Assembly (NCBI RefSeq): GCF_050563525.1
Contig: NZ_JBNXUN010000020.1
Coordinates: 1 to 64,000 of the forward strand
Length of the DNA: 64,000 bases
Source: Falsiroseomonas sp050563525
GTDB taxonomy: Bacteria; Pseudomonadota; Alphaproteobacteria; Acetobacterales; Acetobacteraceae
Reading direction: 5' to 3'
A model generated the notes under the pieces. It saw nothing but the letters and a program-made list of their open reading frames with translations. It did no database searches and was not told the origin of the DNA. How positions within the stretch are numbered: position 1 is the stretch's first letter; each line of letters opens with the position of its first letter. Below are positions 25,611 to 34,857 of this stretch, one piece after another. The position numbers were made by a program, and so were the translations under genes.

Positions 25611-26692
25611 AGGTCACCGCCATCGAGACCACGCCGGTCGTCGTCGCGCTGCCGCAACCGATCGGCAGTGCGCTGGGGCAGATCGCGCGCTTTGGCTGCA
25701 TCCTCGTCATCCTGCGGACGGACCAGGGGATCACGGGCGAGAACCTGATCTTCACGCTGAACGACCGCCGGACCAAGGTGCTGCGGCAGATGGTGGATGA
25801 CCTGGCGGATGTCGTCGTCGGGCGCGATGCCGGACACATCGTCGGGTTCTGGGCGCGGGCCTGGAAGGACATCAACTTCCTCGGCCACAAGGGTGTGCCG
25901 GTCGTCGGGATCTCCGCGATTGATGGGGCGCTGTGGGACGCGCTCGGCCAGGCCACGGGACTGCCGCTGTACCGCCTGCTCGGTGGCGCGCAGGATCGTG
26001 TGCCGGCGTATCACAGCGGCGGACTCTGGCTGTCCCGTTCGGTCGATGAACTGGTGGCGGAAGCGCGGTCCTTCCTCGACCAGGGTTTCCTCGCGATGAA
26101 GATGCGGCTCGGCAAGGCCGATCCTGCCGAGGATGCCGCACGGGTCCGTGCGGTGCGGGAGGCAGTCGGGCCGCAGGTGGCTTTGATGGCCGACGCCAAC
26201 CAGGGGCAGAGCGAAGCGCAGGCGATCCGGCTGGGCCGGATGCTGGAGGAATTCCAGTTGGCCTGGTTCGAGGAACCCCTGCCGGCCTGGGACCTCGATG
26301 GCCTGGCCCGAGTCGCGGCCGCGCTCGATACGCCGATCGCCAGCGGCGAGACGGAATACACCCGCTACGGCTTCCGCCGCATGCTGGAACTGCGCTCTGC
26401 CGACATCCTGATGCCGGACCTGCAGCGTGTCGGTGGCGTCAGCGAGTTCATGCGGGTCGGCCACATGGCCGAGAGCCACGACGTGCCGGTGTCGAGCCAT
26501 CTCTTCCCGGAGACCAGCATCCAGGTGCTCGGCGCGCTGTCGAACGCCAGCTACCTCGAATACATGCCGTGGTTTTCGCAGCTTTACCTGGAGGCGTTGG
26601 AGTTCGAAGGCGGACGGGCCGTCGTGCCCGAACGTCCCGGCTGGGGCTTCCGCTTCGACTGGGATCGTATCCGCCGCCTGCAAGACCAATGA
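25607..26692 (+). CDS. enolase-superfamily enzyme, mandelate-racemase subgroup
   Basis: 361-residue paralogue of the preceding gene, only distantly similar. Visible residues are Lys165 in AMKMRLG, Asp in MADANQG, Glu in WFEEPLPAWD, Glu in ASGETEY and His298 in SSHLFPE; a His at this position defines the mandelate-racemase subgroup. It probably removes the alpha-proton of a hydroxy or sugar acid. The ATG overlaps the previous stop (ATGA), and the Liv-type binding protein follows, suggesting that both enzymes act on the imported ligand. Confidence 0.84.
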   Translation: MKVTAIETTPVVVALPQPIGSALGQIARFGCILVILRTDQGITGENLIFTLNDRRTKVLRQMVDDLADVVVGRDAGHIVGFWARAWKDINFLGHKGVPVVGISAIDGALWDALGQATGLPLYRLLGGAQDRVPAYHSGGLWLSRSVDELVAEARSFLDQGFLAMKMRLGKADPAEDAARVRAVREAVGPQVALMADANQGQSEAQAIRLGRMLEEFQLAWFEEPLPAWDLDGLARVAAALDTPIASGETEYTRYGFRRMLELRSADILMPDLQRVGGVSEFMRVGHMAESHDVPVSSHLFPETSIQVLGALSNASYLEYMPWFSQLYLEALEFEGGRAVVPERPGWGFRFDWDRIRRLQDQ

Positions 26693-26712
26693 AGCAAACA
26701 GGAGGAAATCCC

Positions 26713-27906
26713 ATGAACATCACACGTCGTAGCCTTGCGCTCGGTGGCGCCGGCCTCGCCACGGCATCCGGTCTTGGACTTGCGGCGCCCGCGCTGGCGC
26801 AGGGCGAGCCGATCCGCATCGGCTGGCTCGCCGCCCTCACCGGCCCAAGCTCGGCACCCGCCATCGGCTTCGATCGCGGCGTGCACCATGCGGTGGATGC
26901 GTTGAATGCCGCCGGCGGCGTGCGCGGCCGGAAGATCGAACTCGCGGTGCGGGATACCCAGGGCGATCCGACCAAGGCGGTGAACGCCGCGCAGGAGATG
27001 ATCAGCCGGGTGCGTGTGCACGCGATTTGGGGACCTACCAATTCCGGCGAGTCGCTGGCCGTGACGCCGATCATCGCGCGCGGCCGGATGCCCAACGTGC
27101 ACCCGTGCTTCGTGGATACGCTGATCGACCCGGTGCGCTATCCCAACGCCTTCCGCATGGCCCCGTCGAACAGCCAGATCGACGACGCTGTCAGCGGCTA
27201 TGGCGTGAACATCATGAAGCTGAAGAAGTTCGCCGTGATCGGCGACACCACCGGCTACGGCACCACCACCGTCAACAGTTCCTCCGCCAGCTTCAAGCGG
27301 CGCGACGCGGAGGTGGTGTACAGCGGCACCATCGACGCGACCCAGCCGGACCTGACGCCGGACATGCTGCGGATGCGCATCTCCGGTGCCGAGGCGATCG
27401 CGGTCTGGACCGTCTCGCCGGGCCTGATCTCCCGCATCATGAACGTGCGCGCCAACATGGGCTGGAATGTGCCGCTGATCGGCCATCCCGCGATGGGATC
27501 GGGCGAGGTGGGGCAGTTGATCGCAAAGCCGGAGAATTGGGAGAAGACCTATATCCTGGGCTTCCGGAATTGCAGCTACGGTGCCGACGGCAAGCTGCCG
27601 GACCACGTTCAGGCCTTCGTCGACCGCGTGAAGGGCAGGATCAACTTCGAGGACACGACGCTGTGGTGGGTGGCCGCCGGCGTGGACGCGATCAACATCA
27701 TCGCGGATGCGGTGAAGGAGTCAGGCGGCACCGATCCGGCGGCGATGATCGCCTACTGGAATTCGGTGCGCAGCTACCCCGGCCTTTATGCCAGCTACAC
27801 CTGGTCGGCGCAGAACCACAACGGACTGCCGGAGAGCGACCTGGTGATGTCGGAAGCCAACTCGCTGCGCCAGGGCGCCTACAAGCTCGCCCCCGGCTAC
27901 ACCTGA
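26713..27906 (+). CDS. Liv-type ABC substrate-binding protein
   Basis: Periplasmic receptor of the branched-chain amino-acid/amide family (Peripla_BP_6), 397 residues. The signal peptide NITRRSLALGGAGLATASG has a twin-arginine look. The mature start IRIGWLAALTGPSSAPAIGF and the AAGGVRGRKIELAVRDTQGDP motif are typical. A perfect AGGAGG precedes the ATG. It should feed the permeases downstream; in this family ligands range from amino acids to urea, amides and aromatic acids. Confidence 0.9.
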   Translation: MNITRRSLALGGAGLATASGLGLAAPALAQGEPIRIGWLAALTGPSSAPAIGFDRGVHHAVDALNAAGGVRGRKIELAVRDTQGDPTKAVNAAQEMISRVRVHAIWGPTNSGESLAVTPIIARGRMPNVHPCFVDTLIDPVRYPNAFRMAPSNSQIDDAVSGYGVNIMKLKKFAVIGDTTGYGTTTVNSSSASFKRRDAEVVYSGTIDATQPDLTPDMLRMRISGAEAIAVWTVSPGLISRIMNVRANMGWNVPLIGHPAMGSGEVGQLIAKPENWEKTYILGFRNCSYGADGKLPDHVQAFVDRVKGRINFEDTTLWWVAAGVDAINIIADAVKESGGTDPAAMIAYWNSVRSYPGLYASYTWSAQNHNGLPESDLVMSEANSLRQGAYKLAPGYT

Positions 27907-27910
27907 TCCC

Positions 27911-28771
27911 ATGCTCCCAGCCATCCTCCTGTCGGGGCTCGCGGTCGGCGCCGTCTATGCGCTGATCGGCGTCACCTACAACGTCATGTTCTCGGCCTCG
28001 CGGGTGATGAGCTTCACCGCCGGGCAGCTCGGCATGCTGGGTGGCGTGCTGGGTGCCGCCTTCATCGGCGTACTCGGGCTGCCGGCGATCCTTGGCTTCC
28101 TGCTGACGCTGGCGGCCTGCGCGCTGGTCGGCGTGCTGACGGAGATCATTGCGGTGCGGCCGGTGCTGAAGAGCCTGGAACAGCACCTGTATGTCCTGTC
28201 GACGCTCGCGCTGGCGCTGATGATCCAGCAGTTCACCGCCATCAACTGGAGCACGGAGCCGCAGCCCTTTCCGAACCTGTTCGGCTTCCAGGGTGGCGGG
28301 GCCGGGGACGAGAAGTTCTGGCTGCCCATCCTGGCCTGCATCACCGTCGTGGTCGGGCTGGAATTCCTCTATCGCCGCACGCTGATCGGCCGCGCCTTCC
28401 TCGCCATCGCCGAGGACAATTTCGCCGCCCGTGCGCTGGGCCTGCCGGAACGCAACCTGAGGATGACGAGCTACGCGCTGGCCGGCGTGATTGGTGGGCT
28501 GGCCGGCTTCGCCTCCGGCCAGCTCTTCCTCGCCTTCTTCGCCAATGGCGCGATGCTGAATTTCTACGGGTTTGTTCCGGTCGCGCTGGGTGGGCTTGGC
28601 AACAACCGCGGGGCGATCATCGGCGGGCTGGCGCTTGGCGTATTCCAGCAATCCGCGAACTTCCTGGTCGGTGGCGTCTTCGCGAGCGTGGCCGTGTTCA
28701 GCGTCTTCATCATCGTGCTGCTGTTGGCACCGCAGGGGCTGTTCGGCGCCCCGGCACAGCGCCGCGTATGA
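27911..28771 (+). CDS. Liv-type ABC permease, LivH-like
   Basis: Membrane protein of 286 residues with about eight helices, starting four bases after the binding-protein gene. LSGLAVGAVYALIGVTYNVMF and the cytoplasmic loop FLAIAEDNFAARALGLPERNLR identify LivH. It pairs with the permease half of the next gene product. Confidence 0.9.
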   Translation: MLPAILLSGLAVGAVYALIGVTYNVMFSASRVMSFTAGQLGMLGGVLGAAFIGVLGLPAILGFLLTLAACALVGVLTEIIAVRPVLKSLEQHLYVLSTLALALMIQQFTAINWSTEPQPFPNLFGFQGGGAGDEKFWLPILACITVVVGLEFLYRRTLIGRAFLAIAEDNFAARALGLPERNLRMTSYALAGVIGGLAGFASGQLFLAFFANGAMLNFYGFVPVALGGLGNNRGAIIGGLALGVFQQSANFLVGGVFASVAVFSVFIIVLLLAPQGLFGAPAQRRV

Positions 28772-30522
28772 ACGCCATGGCCCTCAAGCTCCTGCCCTTC
28801 CTGGGAATCCTGGCCGTCGCGCTGATCCTGCCGTTGGTCAGCAACGACTACTGGACCCTGATCGCCACGCGCGCCGCGATCTACTGGGTCCTGGTCTCCG
28901 CGCTCAACCTTGTCGTCGGATTCGCCGGGCAACTGGCGATCGGCTGGGTGGCGATGCTCACTCTCGGCGCCTATACCACCAGCGTCCTGGTGGCGGGCAA
29001 CGTGATGCCGCCGGTGCATGTCTACCTGGCGCTTGGCGCCGCGGCGGTGGTCGGCGGCGTGTTCGGCGTCATCGTCGGCCTGCCGGCGCTGCGGCTACGC
29101 ACCTTCTACTTCGCCATGACCACGCTCGGCTTCGCCACCATCGTGACGCAGGTGGCGCTGGCGTGGCAGAGCGTGACCGGCGGCGGCATCGGCATCATCG
29201 GCCCGGTGTTGCCGGCGCCCTTCGACACGATCTTCGGCTTCTACCTGTTCTGCCTCGCCCTGGCGGCCTTCTGCACCTGGATCACGGCCAACGTCGCGCA
29301 TAGCCGCTTCGGACGATCCCTGGTCGCGATTCGCGATGCCGATGTCGCGGCGGAGGCGGCGGGCATCTCCAAGCCCCTGCTGCTGGGCTCGGTCTTCCTG
29401 TTCGCCGGCACCATGGCGGGAATTGCCGGCGGGCTGTTCGCCACGCTGCAATCCTACATCAGCCCGGAAGCCTTCACCTTCGATCTTTCGGTCCTGTTCT
29501 TCATCGCGATCCTGATCGGCGGCCGTGGCTCCATCCTGGGTCCGCTGATCGCCACCATCGTGTTGACCTGGCTGCCGGAATTCGCGGCTCCGCTGGTGGC
29601 CTGGTCCACCTTCCTCTACGCCACGCTGCTGCTGGTCATCGTCCTCGCGGTTCCCGGTGGCATCGCGGCCCTGCTGGACTTCCGCAGCCGACGCCTGATC
29701 GAGGGCGATCGCACCATTGTGCCGCGGCCGGACCTGCTGCGTGAGATCCTGGGGGACCGAGCCGGTACCGAGACCATTTTCCTGAAGGACGTGGTGCTGA
29801 GCTTCGGCGGTGTCCGGGCGATCGACGGGCTGGACCTCGAGATCGAGCCGGGCAAGGTGCATGGGCTGATCGGGCCGAACGGGTCCGGCAAGACCACCAC
29901 GCTGAACGTCATCTGCGGTTTCTATCGCCCGGAGTCGGGCAGCGTGATCCTGGACGATCAACCACTGCCGCCGGCGGCACCCCAGACTCGTGCCGCCCAT
30001 GGCATCGCCCGCACCTTCCAGACGCCGCGGATTATCGGCGAATCCTCGGTGCTGGACAACGTCATGGTCGGTGGTGTCATTCGTGGCCGTGGCAGCTTCT
30101 TCGAATCGCTGCTGTCGCTGCCACGGCATCGCCGGGACGAGGCGATGCTTCGGCATGATGCGCTGCTGGCACTGCGCTGTGTCGGACTGGGTGCTCTGGC
30201 CGAGGTGCGGGCCGACCGGCTGCAACACAGCGAGCTTCGGTTCCTTGAGATTGCGCGCGCCCTGATGCTGCGGCCGCGCTTCCTGTTGCTGGACGAGCCG
30301 GCGGCAGGACTTTCGGCCGAGGAGATCCGAAGCCTCGGCGCGCTGATCCGCGCCATCAGCCGGCAGGGCACCGGGGTGCTGCTGGTGGAACACCATGCCG
30401 ACCTGATCTTCGACATCTGCGACCAGGTCACGGTGCTGAACCTCGGTCGCGAGCTGGCCGCGGGCACCCCCGCCGAGATCCGTGTCCATTCGGAGGTGGT
30501 CAGTGCATATCTCGGGGCCTGA
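28768..30522 (+). CDS. fused Liv-type permease-ATPase (LivM-LivG)
   Basis: 584-residue fusion. The first ~310 residues are a LivM permease (NLVVGFAGQLAIGWVAMLTLGAY and RGSILGPLIATIV), followed by a LivG ATPase with Walker A IGPNGSGKTTTLN near residue 370 and Walker B FLLLDEPAAGLS. The signature region reads LQHSELRFLEIARAL, where the usual LSGG-type start is replaced by QHSE, a noticeable deviation. The start overlaps the LivH stop. Fused LivM-LivG proteins are known in this family. Confidence 0.88.
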   Translation: MNAMALKLLPFLGILAVALILPLVSNDYWTLIATRAAIYWVLVSALNLVVGFAGQLAIGWVAMLTLGAYTTSVLVAGNVMPPVHVYLALGAAAVVGGVFGVIVGLPALRLRTFYFAMTTLGFATIVTQVALAWQSVTGGGIGIIGPVLPAPFDTIFGFYLFCLALAAFCTWITANVAHSRFGRSLVAIRDADVAAEAAGISKPLLLGSVFLFAGTMAGIAGGLFATLQSYISPEAFTFDLSVLFFIAILIGGRGSILGPLIATIVLTWLPEFAAPLVAWSTFLYATLLLVIVLAVPGGIAALLDFRSRRLIEGDRTIVPRPDLLREILGDRAGTETIFLKDVVLSFGGVRAIDGLDLEIEPGKVHGLIGPNGSGKTTTLNVICGFYRPESGSVILDDQPLPPAAPQTRAAHGIARTFQTPRIIGESSVLDNVMVGGVIRGRGSFFESLLSLPRHRRDEAMLRHDALLALRCVGLGALAEVRADRLQHSELRFLEIARALMLRPRFLLLDEPAAGLSAEEIRSLGALIRAISRQGTGVLLVEHHADLIFDICDQVTVLNLGRELAAGTPAEIRVHSEVVSAYLGA

Positions 30523-31240
30523 GGCGTTGCTCGATGTCTGCGGGATCTCCGCGGGCTACGGCAAGATCGCGGTGCTTCACGGCGTGGACGTCCGAGTTGG
30601 CGCCGGTGAAGTGGTTTCGCTGCTCGGGCCGAATGGCGCGGGCAAGACCACGCTTCTGCGTGCCCTGACGGGTCTGTTGTCGGTGACGGCCGGCAGCGTG
30701 CGGTTCGCCGACCGGGACATGAAGGATGCCGGGCCGCGAGGATCGGCGCGTGCCGGGCTGGTGCATGTGGTGGAGGGGCATCGGATCTTCACGCAGCTCA
30801 GCGTCACGGACAACCTGCTGCTCGCCGCCTACGACCTGCCGCGCCGTGAACGTGCTGCGCGGGTCGAGGAGGCGCTTTCCGTCTTTCCGGAGATCGCCGC
30901 CAAGCGTCATGACCGGGGCGGCATGTTGAGCGGGGGGCAGCAGCAGATGCTTGCGGTGGCGCAGGGCCTTGTGCGGCGGCCGCGGCTGCTGCTGCTCGAC
31001 GAGCCATCGGCCGGACTGTCACCGGTGCTGGTCGATCGGGTGCTGGGTGTCGTGGCGGATCTCCGCGACACCGGCACCGCCGTGCTGCTGGTAGAACAGC
31101 TGATCGACAAGGCGCTGGCGGTGTCCGACCGTGTCTATGCGATGGCACAGGGGCGCGTGGTGTTGCAGGCACGGGCGGATGAACCAGGCCTGCATCAGCG
31201 CCTGGAGAGAGCGTATTTCGGCGAAGCAGCAGCAGCCTGA
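30503..31240 (+). CDS. Liv-type ABC ATPase, LivF-like
   Basis: ATPase of 245 residues: Walker A LLGPNGAGKTTLLRAL, signature LSGGQQQMLAVAQGL and Walker B LLLLDEPSAGLSP. I chose the GTG at 30503, which follows CGGAGG by six bases and overlaps the end of the fusion gene by 20 bp; a GTG at 30482 would add seven residues without a ribosome binding site. It completes the Liv-type importer. Confidence 0.88.
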   Translation: MHISGPEALLDVCGISAGYGKIAVLHGVDVRVGAGEVVSLLGPNGAGKTTLLRALTGLLSVTAGSVRFADRDMKDAGPRGSARAGLVHVVEGHRIFTQLSVTDNLLLAAYDLPRRERAARVEEALSVFPEIAAKRHDRGGMLSGGQQQMLAVAQGLVRRPRLLLLDEPSAGLSPVLVDRVLGVVADLRDTGTAVLLVEQLIDKALAVSDRVYAMAQGRVVLQARADEPGLHQRLERAYFGEAAAA

Positions 31241-31407
31241 CGCAGCCCGGTGCGCGAGGATCGGGCGCACCGTCCAGGCACAACCCCGATTGGCTTGAGC
31301 CCCCACCGCGCTATGCTTGGCTTGGCAGGCCTTGCCGACGCTTCGGCGCCAAGTCGGGCGCGGCTCCGGATGGCGAGGTCATCAGGGACAGGCAGAGGAA
31401 CAGGGAC

Positions 31408-32604
31408 ATGAAGCCGGACATGCAGGCGCGGATCGCCCGGTTGCTGCCTGACCTCGTCACCCTGCGGCGCGACATCCACGCCCATCCCGAACTTGGCATG
31501 GAGGAAACGCGTACCGCCGCCCTGGTTGCGGAGCGGCTGCGGGCCCTGGGCCTGGAGACGACGGAGGGTGTTGGTCGCTTCGGTGTCGTGGGCACGCTGC
31601 GGGGCCGGCGTCCGGGCCAGGGGGCCATCGGCCTCCGCGCCGACATGGATGCGCTGGCACTGACCGAGCAGACGGCCCTGCCCTACGCCTCCACGGCTTC
31701 TGGCCGCATGCATGCCTGCGGCCATGATGGCCACACCACCATGCTGCTGGGCGCCGCGCAGATCCTCGCCGAGGATCCCGACTTCGCCGGCACGGTCCAC
31801 TTCCTGTTTCAGCCGGCGGAGGAAGGCCGCGGCGGCGCCAAGGCGATGCTCGACGACCAGCTCTTCGAGCGATTCCCCTGCGACGCCGTCTACGGGATGC
31901 ACAACATGCCGGGCTTGCCGCTGGGGCAGTTCGCGCTCCGCAAGGGGCCATTGATGGCCGGCTCGGGACGGTGGGTCACGACCTTCCGCGGCAAGGGCGG
32001 GCATGGCGGCAACTCGCCGCATCTGGCGAATGACTTGGCGCTGGTGCAGGCCGTCTTCATCCAGATGCTGCAGGGCATCGTCAGCCGCAACGTGCCAGCG
32101 CTGGAGAGCGTGGTGGTCAGCGTCGGTCACATCGCCGGTGGTGCCCGCGAGGCGCTGAACGTCATGCCGGCAGAGCTCGTCGTCGGCGGGACGATGCGCG
32201 CTTTCAACTCGGCCATGCAGGAACTCGTCGAGCGGCGTATCCACGAGCTCGGCCAGTTGGCCGCGGCCAGTCAGGGTGCGACGGTGGAGGTGTCCCTCTG
32301 GTGGAACGCCATTCCGCTGGTCAACCACGAGCGCGAGACGGAGGTGATGGCCGCGGCGGCGCGAGCCGTGGCAGGTGAGGATGGAGTGGATGCCGCGACC
32401 CGGCCTGTCACAGGCGGCGAGGATTTTGCCTTCATGCTCAAGGCGAAGCCCGGCGCCTTCGTCTTCCTCGGCACCGGCACTGCGCCTGATGGAACGGCCC
32501 ACGCGCTGCATTCATCACTCTACGACTTCAACGATGCCGCGCTGCCTCACGGCGTGGCCTTCTGGGTCAGCCTGGTGCGGCAGGAGCTGGGGGTGACGGG
32601 CTGA
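31408..32604 (+). CDS. M20 family amidohydrolase (hippurate hydrolase-like)
   Basis: Zinc aminoacylase/carboxypeptidase of 398 residues. Metal and catalytic segments are RRDIHAHPELGMEE, LRADMDAL, HACGHDGHTTMLLG, FQPAEEGRGGAKAM and the late GGEDFAFML. The dimerisation lid begins at VTTFRGKGGHGG. It hydrolyses N-acyl amino acids or small amides in the cytoplasm. It is 167 bp downstream of the Liv operon on the same strand, so it may be part of the same pathway but could have its own promoter. Confidence 0.88.
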   Translation: MKPDMQARIARLLPDLVTLRRDIHAHPELGMEETRTAALVAERLRALGLETTEGVGRFGVVGTLRGRRPGQGAIGLRADMDALALTEQTALPYASTASGRMHACGHDGHTTMLLGAAQILAEDPDFAGTVHFLFQPAEEGRGGAKAMLDDQLFERFPCDAVYGMHNMPGLPLGQFALRKGPLMAGSGRWVTTFRGKGGHGGNSPHLANDLALVQAVFIQMLQGIVSRNVPALESVVVSVGHIAGGAREALNVMPAELVVGGTMRAFNSAMQELVERRIHELGQLAAASQGATVEVSLWWNAIPLVNHERETEVMAAAARAVAGEDGVDAATRPVTGGEDFAFMLKAKPGAFVFLGTGTAPDGTAHALHSSLYDFNDAALPHGVAFWVSLVRQELGVTG

Positions 32605-32652
32605 ACCCCCCTCCCCCAGACTGCGGGAGCGTGCCGCTGCGGCGCGGCGGGA

Positions 32653-34056
32653 CTAGGCGGTGCGGCGGAACGCTGCGGGCGGCGTCCGGCCGATCTCCGT
32701 CAGCAGCAGCGGCCAGAGGCGCAGGCCCTCGTCCAGCGAGGACAGGCGGAAGAACTCGTTCGGCGCATGGGCATCCTCGTCGGCGCTGGCGAGGCCGAAC
32801 ATCAGGCTGTCCATGCCGAGGCTTTCCTGGAACAGCGTCGTAATCGGCACGGTGCCGCCGAGGCGCATCACGGCCGGTTCCGCTCCCTTCTCCCGCCGCA
32901 GCACGGCCGCCGCGGCGGCGCGCAGTGGATGGTCTGCGCCGAGCGTATAGGCACGCGTGCCCCCCGGGCTGAAGTGGAACTCCAGCGCCACCCCATTCGG
33001 GGCGTGACCTTCGAGATGCGCCTTCACCGCGGCCTGCGCCGCCGCCGGGTCCTGGCCGGGAACCAGGCGCATCGTGAGCTTGGCATGAGCTTCGGCCGGC
33101 GTGACGGTCTTCCCACCGCGACCCGTATAGCCACCCCACATGCCGTTGACCTCGATGGTCGGTCGGAGCGTGGTGCGTTCGCGGACCGTATAGGCGGGGT
33201 CTCCGAAGGGAACCGCACCGAACTCCGCATACCAGGCCGCCTCGTCCAGCGGGAGCGAGGCGGACTCGACACGCAGGGCGTTGGTGAGCGGCCCTGCACC
33301 GGCCTCGAAGCCCTCGACGGCGACACGACCGTCGTCCTCATGCAGCGTTGCGACCAGGCGCGCCATCTCATGCAGGGCGTTGCGCATGGCGCCACCGACC
33401 TTGCCCGAATGAGCGTCCTTCCTCGCGGTGCGCAGGCTGAACTGCAGCGCGGTGATGCCGCGGCAGCCGATGTTGAGGACCGGCACCTTGCCAGCGGCGC
33501 CGCCCCCATCAGCGGACAGCATGGCATCGGCGGCCAGCAATTCGCGATGCGCCTCGATCAATACCGGCAGGCTCGGGCTGCCCACCTCCTCCTCCCCTTC
33601 GAGGAACAGCTTGACGTTGACCGGGCAGCCGCCCTCGACGGCCAGGAAGGCCGCCACCGTCTCGATGGCGATGGTGGTGGACCCCTTCACGTCGCTTGCG
33701 CCGCGCGCGTAGATCCGGCCGTCGCGGAGCGTCGGCTCGAAGGGTGGCGACTGCCAGAGCTCGAGCGGGTCGGCCGGCTGAACGTCGTAATGGCCATAGA
33801 TCATGATGGTGGGCGTGTCCGGACCAGCGCCAGTCCAGGCGCCGTAGACCGCCGGCTGGCCGCATGGCGCCTCCAGCAGCTGGACATCCTGCAGGCCGGC
33901 CACCCGCAGGCGGTCGAGCAGGAACTCGCGGGCGCCGCGCATGCCATCGGCGAAAGCGGGATCGGTGCTGACCGAGGGAAAACGGATCAGCGTCAACAGC
34001 CGTTCGAGGATCGCTTCCTTCTGGCTTGCGAGATACTCCGCGACGCGCACGCTCAT
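32653..34056 (-). CDS. M20 family dipeptidase
   Basis: Metallopeptidase of 467 residues resembling carnosinase/PepV-like dipeptidases. Visible motifs are IMIYGHYDVQPADP (first zinc ligands), GASDVKGSTT with the bridging Asp, LEGEEEVGSPSL with the catalytic Glu, and a lid region GYTGRGGKTVTPAEAHAKLTM (split here into shorter elements in the text). It is longer than the neighbouring amidohydrolase and convergent with it. It cleaves dipeptides or related amides. Confidence 0.87.
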   Translation of the reverse strand: MSVRVAEYLASQKEAILERLLTLIRFPSVSTDPAFADGMRGAREFLLDRLRVAGLQDVQLLEAPCGQPAVYGAWTGAGPDTPTIMIYGHYDVQPADPLELWQSPPFEPTLRDGRIYARGASDVKGSTTIAIETVAAFLAVEGGCPVNVKLFLEGEEEVGSPSLPVLIEAHRELLAADAMLSADGGGAAGKVPVLNIGCRGITALQFSLRTARKDAHSGKVGGAMRNALHEMARLVATLHEDDGRVAVEGFEAGAGPLTNALRVESASLPLDEAAWYAEFGAVPFGDPAYTVRERTTLRPTIEVNGMWGGYTGRGGKTVTPAEAHAKLTMRLVPGQDPAAAQAAVKAHLEGHAPNGVALEFHFSPGGTRAYTLGADHPLRAAAAAVLRREKGAEPAVMRLGGTVPITTLFQESLGMDSLMFGLASADEDAHAPNEFFRLSSLDEGLRLWPLLLTEIGRTPPAAFRRTA

Positions 34057-34437
34057 GGACGGTTCTCCGGTCTACGCGGCCACAGTAGAGCCGACGCCCC
34101 GGTCGTGCCACGGGTCCGCCCGCGCCCGGTCTTCCCCAGGACGCAAAAAGGGCCCATGGCGGTAAGGCCTCCGGGCCGATCTGTCGCGCCTGGCGTCCAG
34201 TGGCTGGTGCACGGCGGCAATGCCTACGCGGCGGGAGCCGGCGGACGGCCGGACCAGGCTGTTCGACATCGACCTCGGGGGCGATGCCATCACCTCGCGG
34301 GTGGCCTGAATAGGGACGCCGCCAGCAAGGCGGACACGCCGTGCGCGTCGTCGACCTGGATCTTCATGGCGCCTCCAAGGATCATTGAGCGTTGGCCCCG
34401 GGACAGCCGACCACACGGCGGACGAGCCGAGACCTGA
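34057..34437. other. region without recognisable genes
   Basis: About 380 bp between the dipeptidase start and the transposase remnant. The promoter of the dipeptidase should be here. I see no convincing protein in either strand; the adjacent insertion-sequence debris suggests scrambled sequence. Confidence 0.4.
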
Positions 34438-34855
34438 TCACGGGAAAATCCGATCTTCAACATCATCAACGTGAACAAGCGCCCGCACAGCCTGCTCGAT
34501 TGGCTGCAGGAGGCTCGGCCCAACATCGTGTGCCGGCAACAGCTGAGGGCGGCGCGGAACGTCTTGCCGGCCGAAGCCATCAAGGCAGCCCGCCAGCCCC
34601 TCGCCGGCCCTGGCCTCGGCGAACACCAGGCGGGAGGCGCCCATGCAGGCGACGAACAACCTGACCTGCCAGATCTCGCCACTGGTCGGGTCAACCACGT
34701 CGATGGTGTCGCCCGCGAAGTCCACGAACATCTTCTCGCCGCCGGCATGACCCTGTCGCATGGCCGGCGACATGCGGCCTTTCCCAGGCGCTGGGCACGG
34801 TATTCTTGTCAGAGCAAGGCGCCGCAGAGCAGGGCGCTGGCCACGCGGCTCCCCG
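34438..34855 (-). pseudogene. istA: IS21-family transposase (IstA) remnant
   Basis: The minus strand encodes SPAMRQGHAGGEKMFVDFAG, DTIDVVDPTSGEIWQ and FVACMGASRLVFAEARAGEG, the start of the DDE catalytic core of IS21 transposases. Upstream, out of frame, the sequence YRAQRLGK-like resembles the preceding family segment, indicating a frameshift. Downstream of GEGLAGCLDGF the family similarity is lost, so the C-terminal catalytic part is missing. No partner IstB gene and no terminal repeats were seen. Confidence 0.65.
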
Positions 34856-34857
34856 TT

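Noticed and set aside
32605..32652. C-rich sequence between the convergent M20 genes as a terminator
   Set aside because: No stem of useful length could be drawn that is followed by a T-run on either strand.
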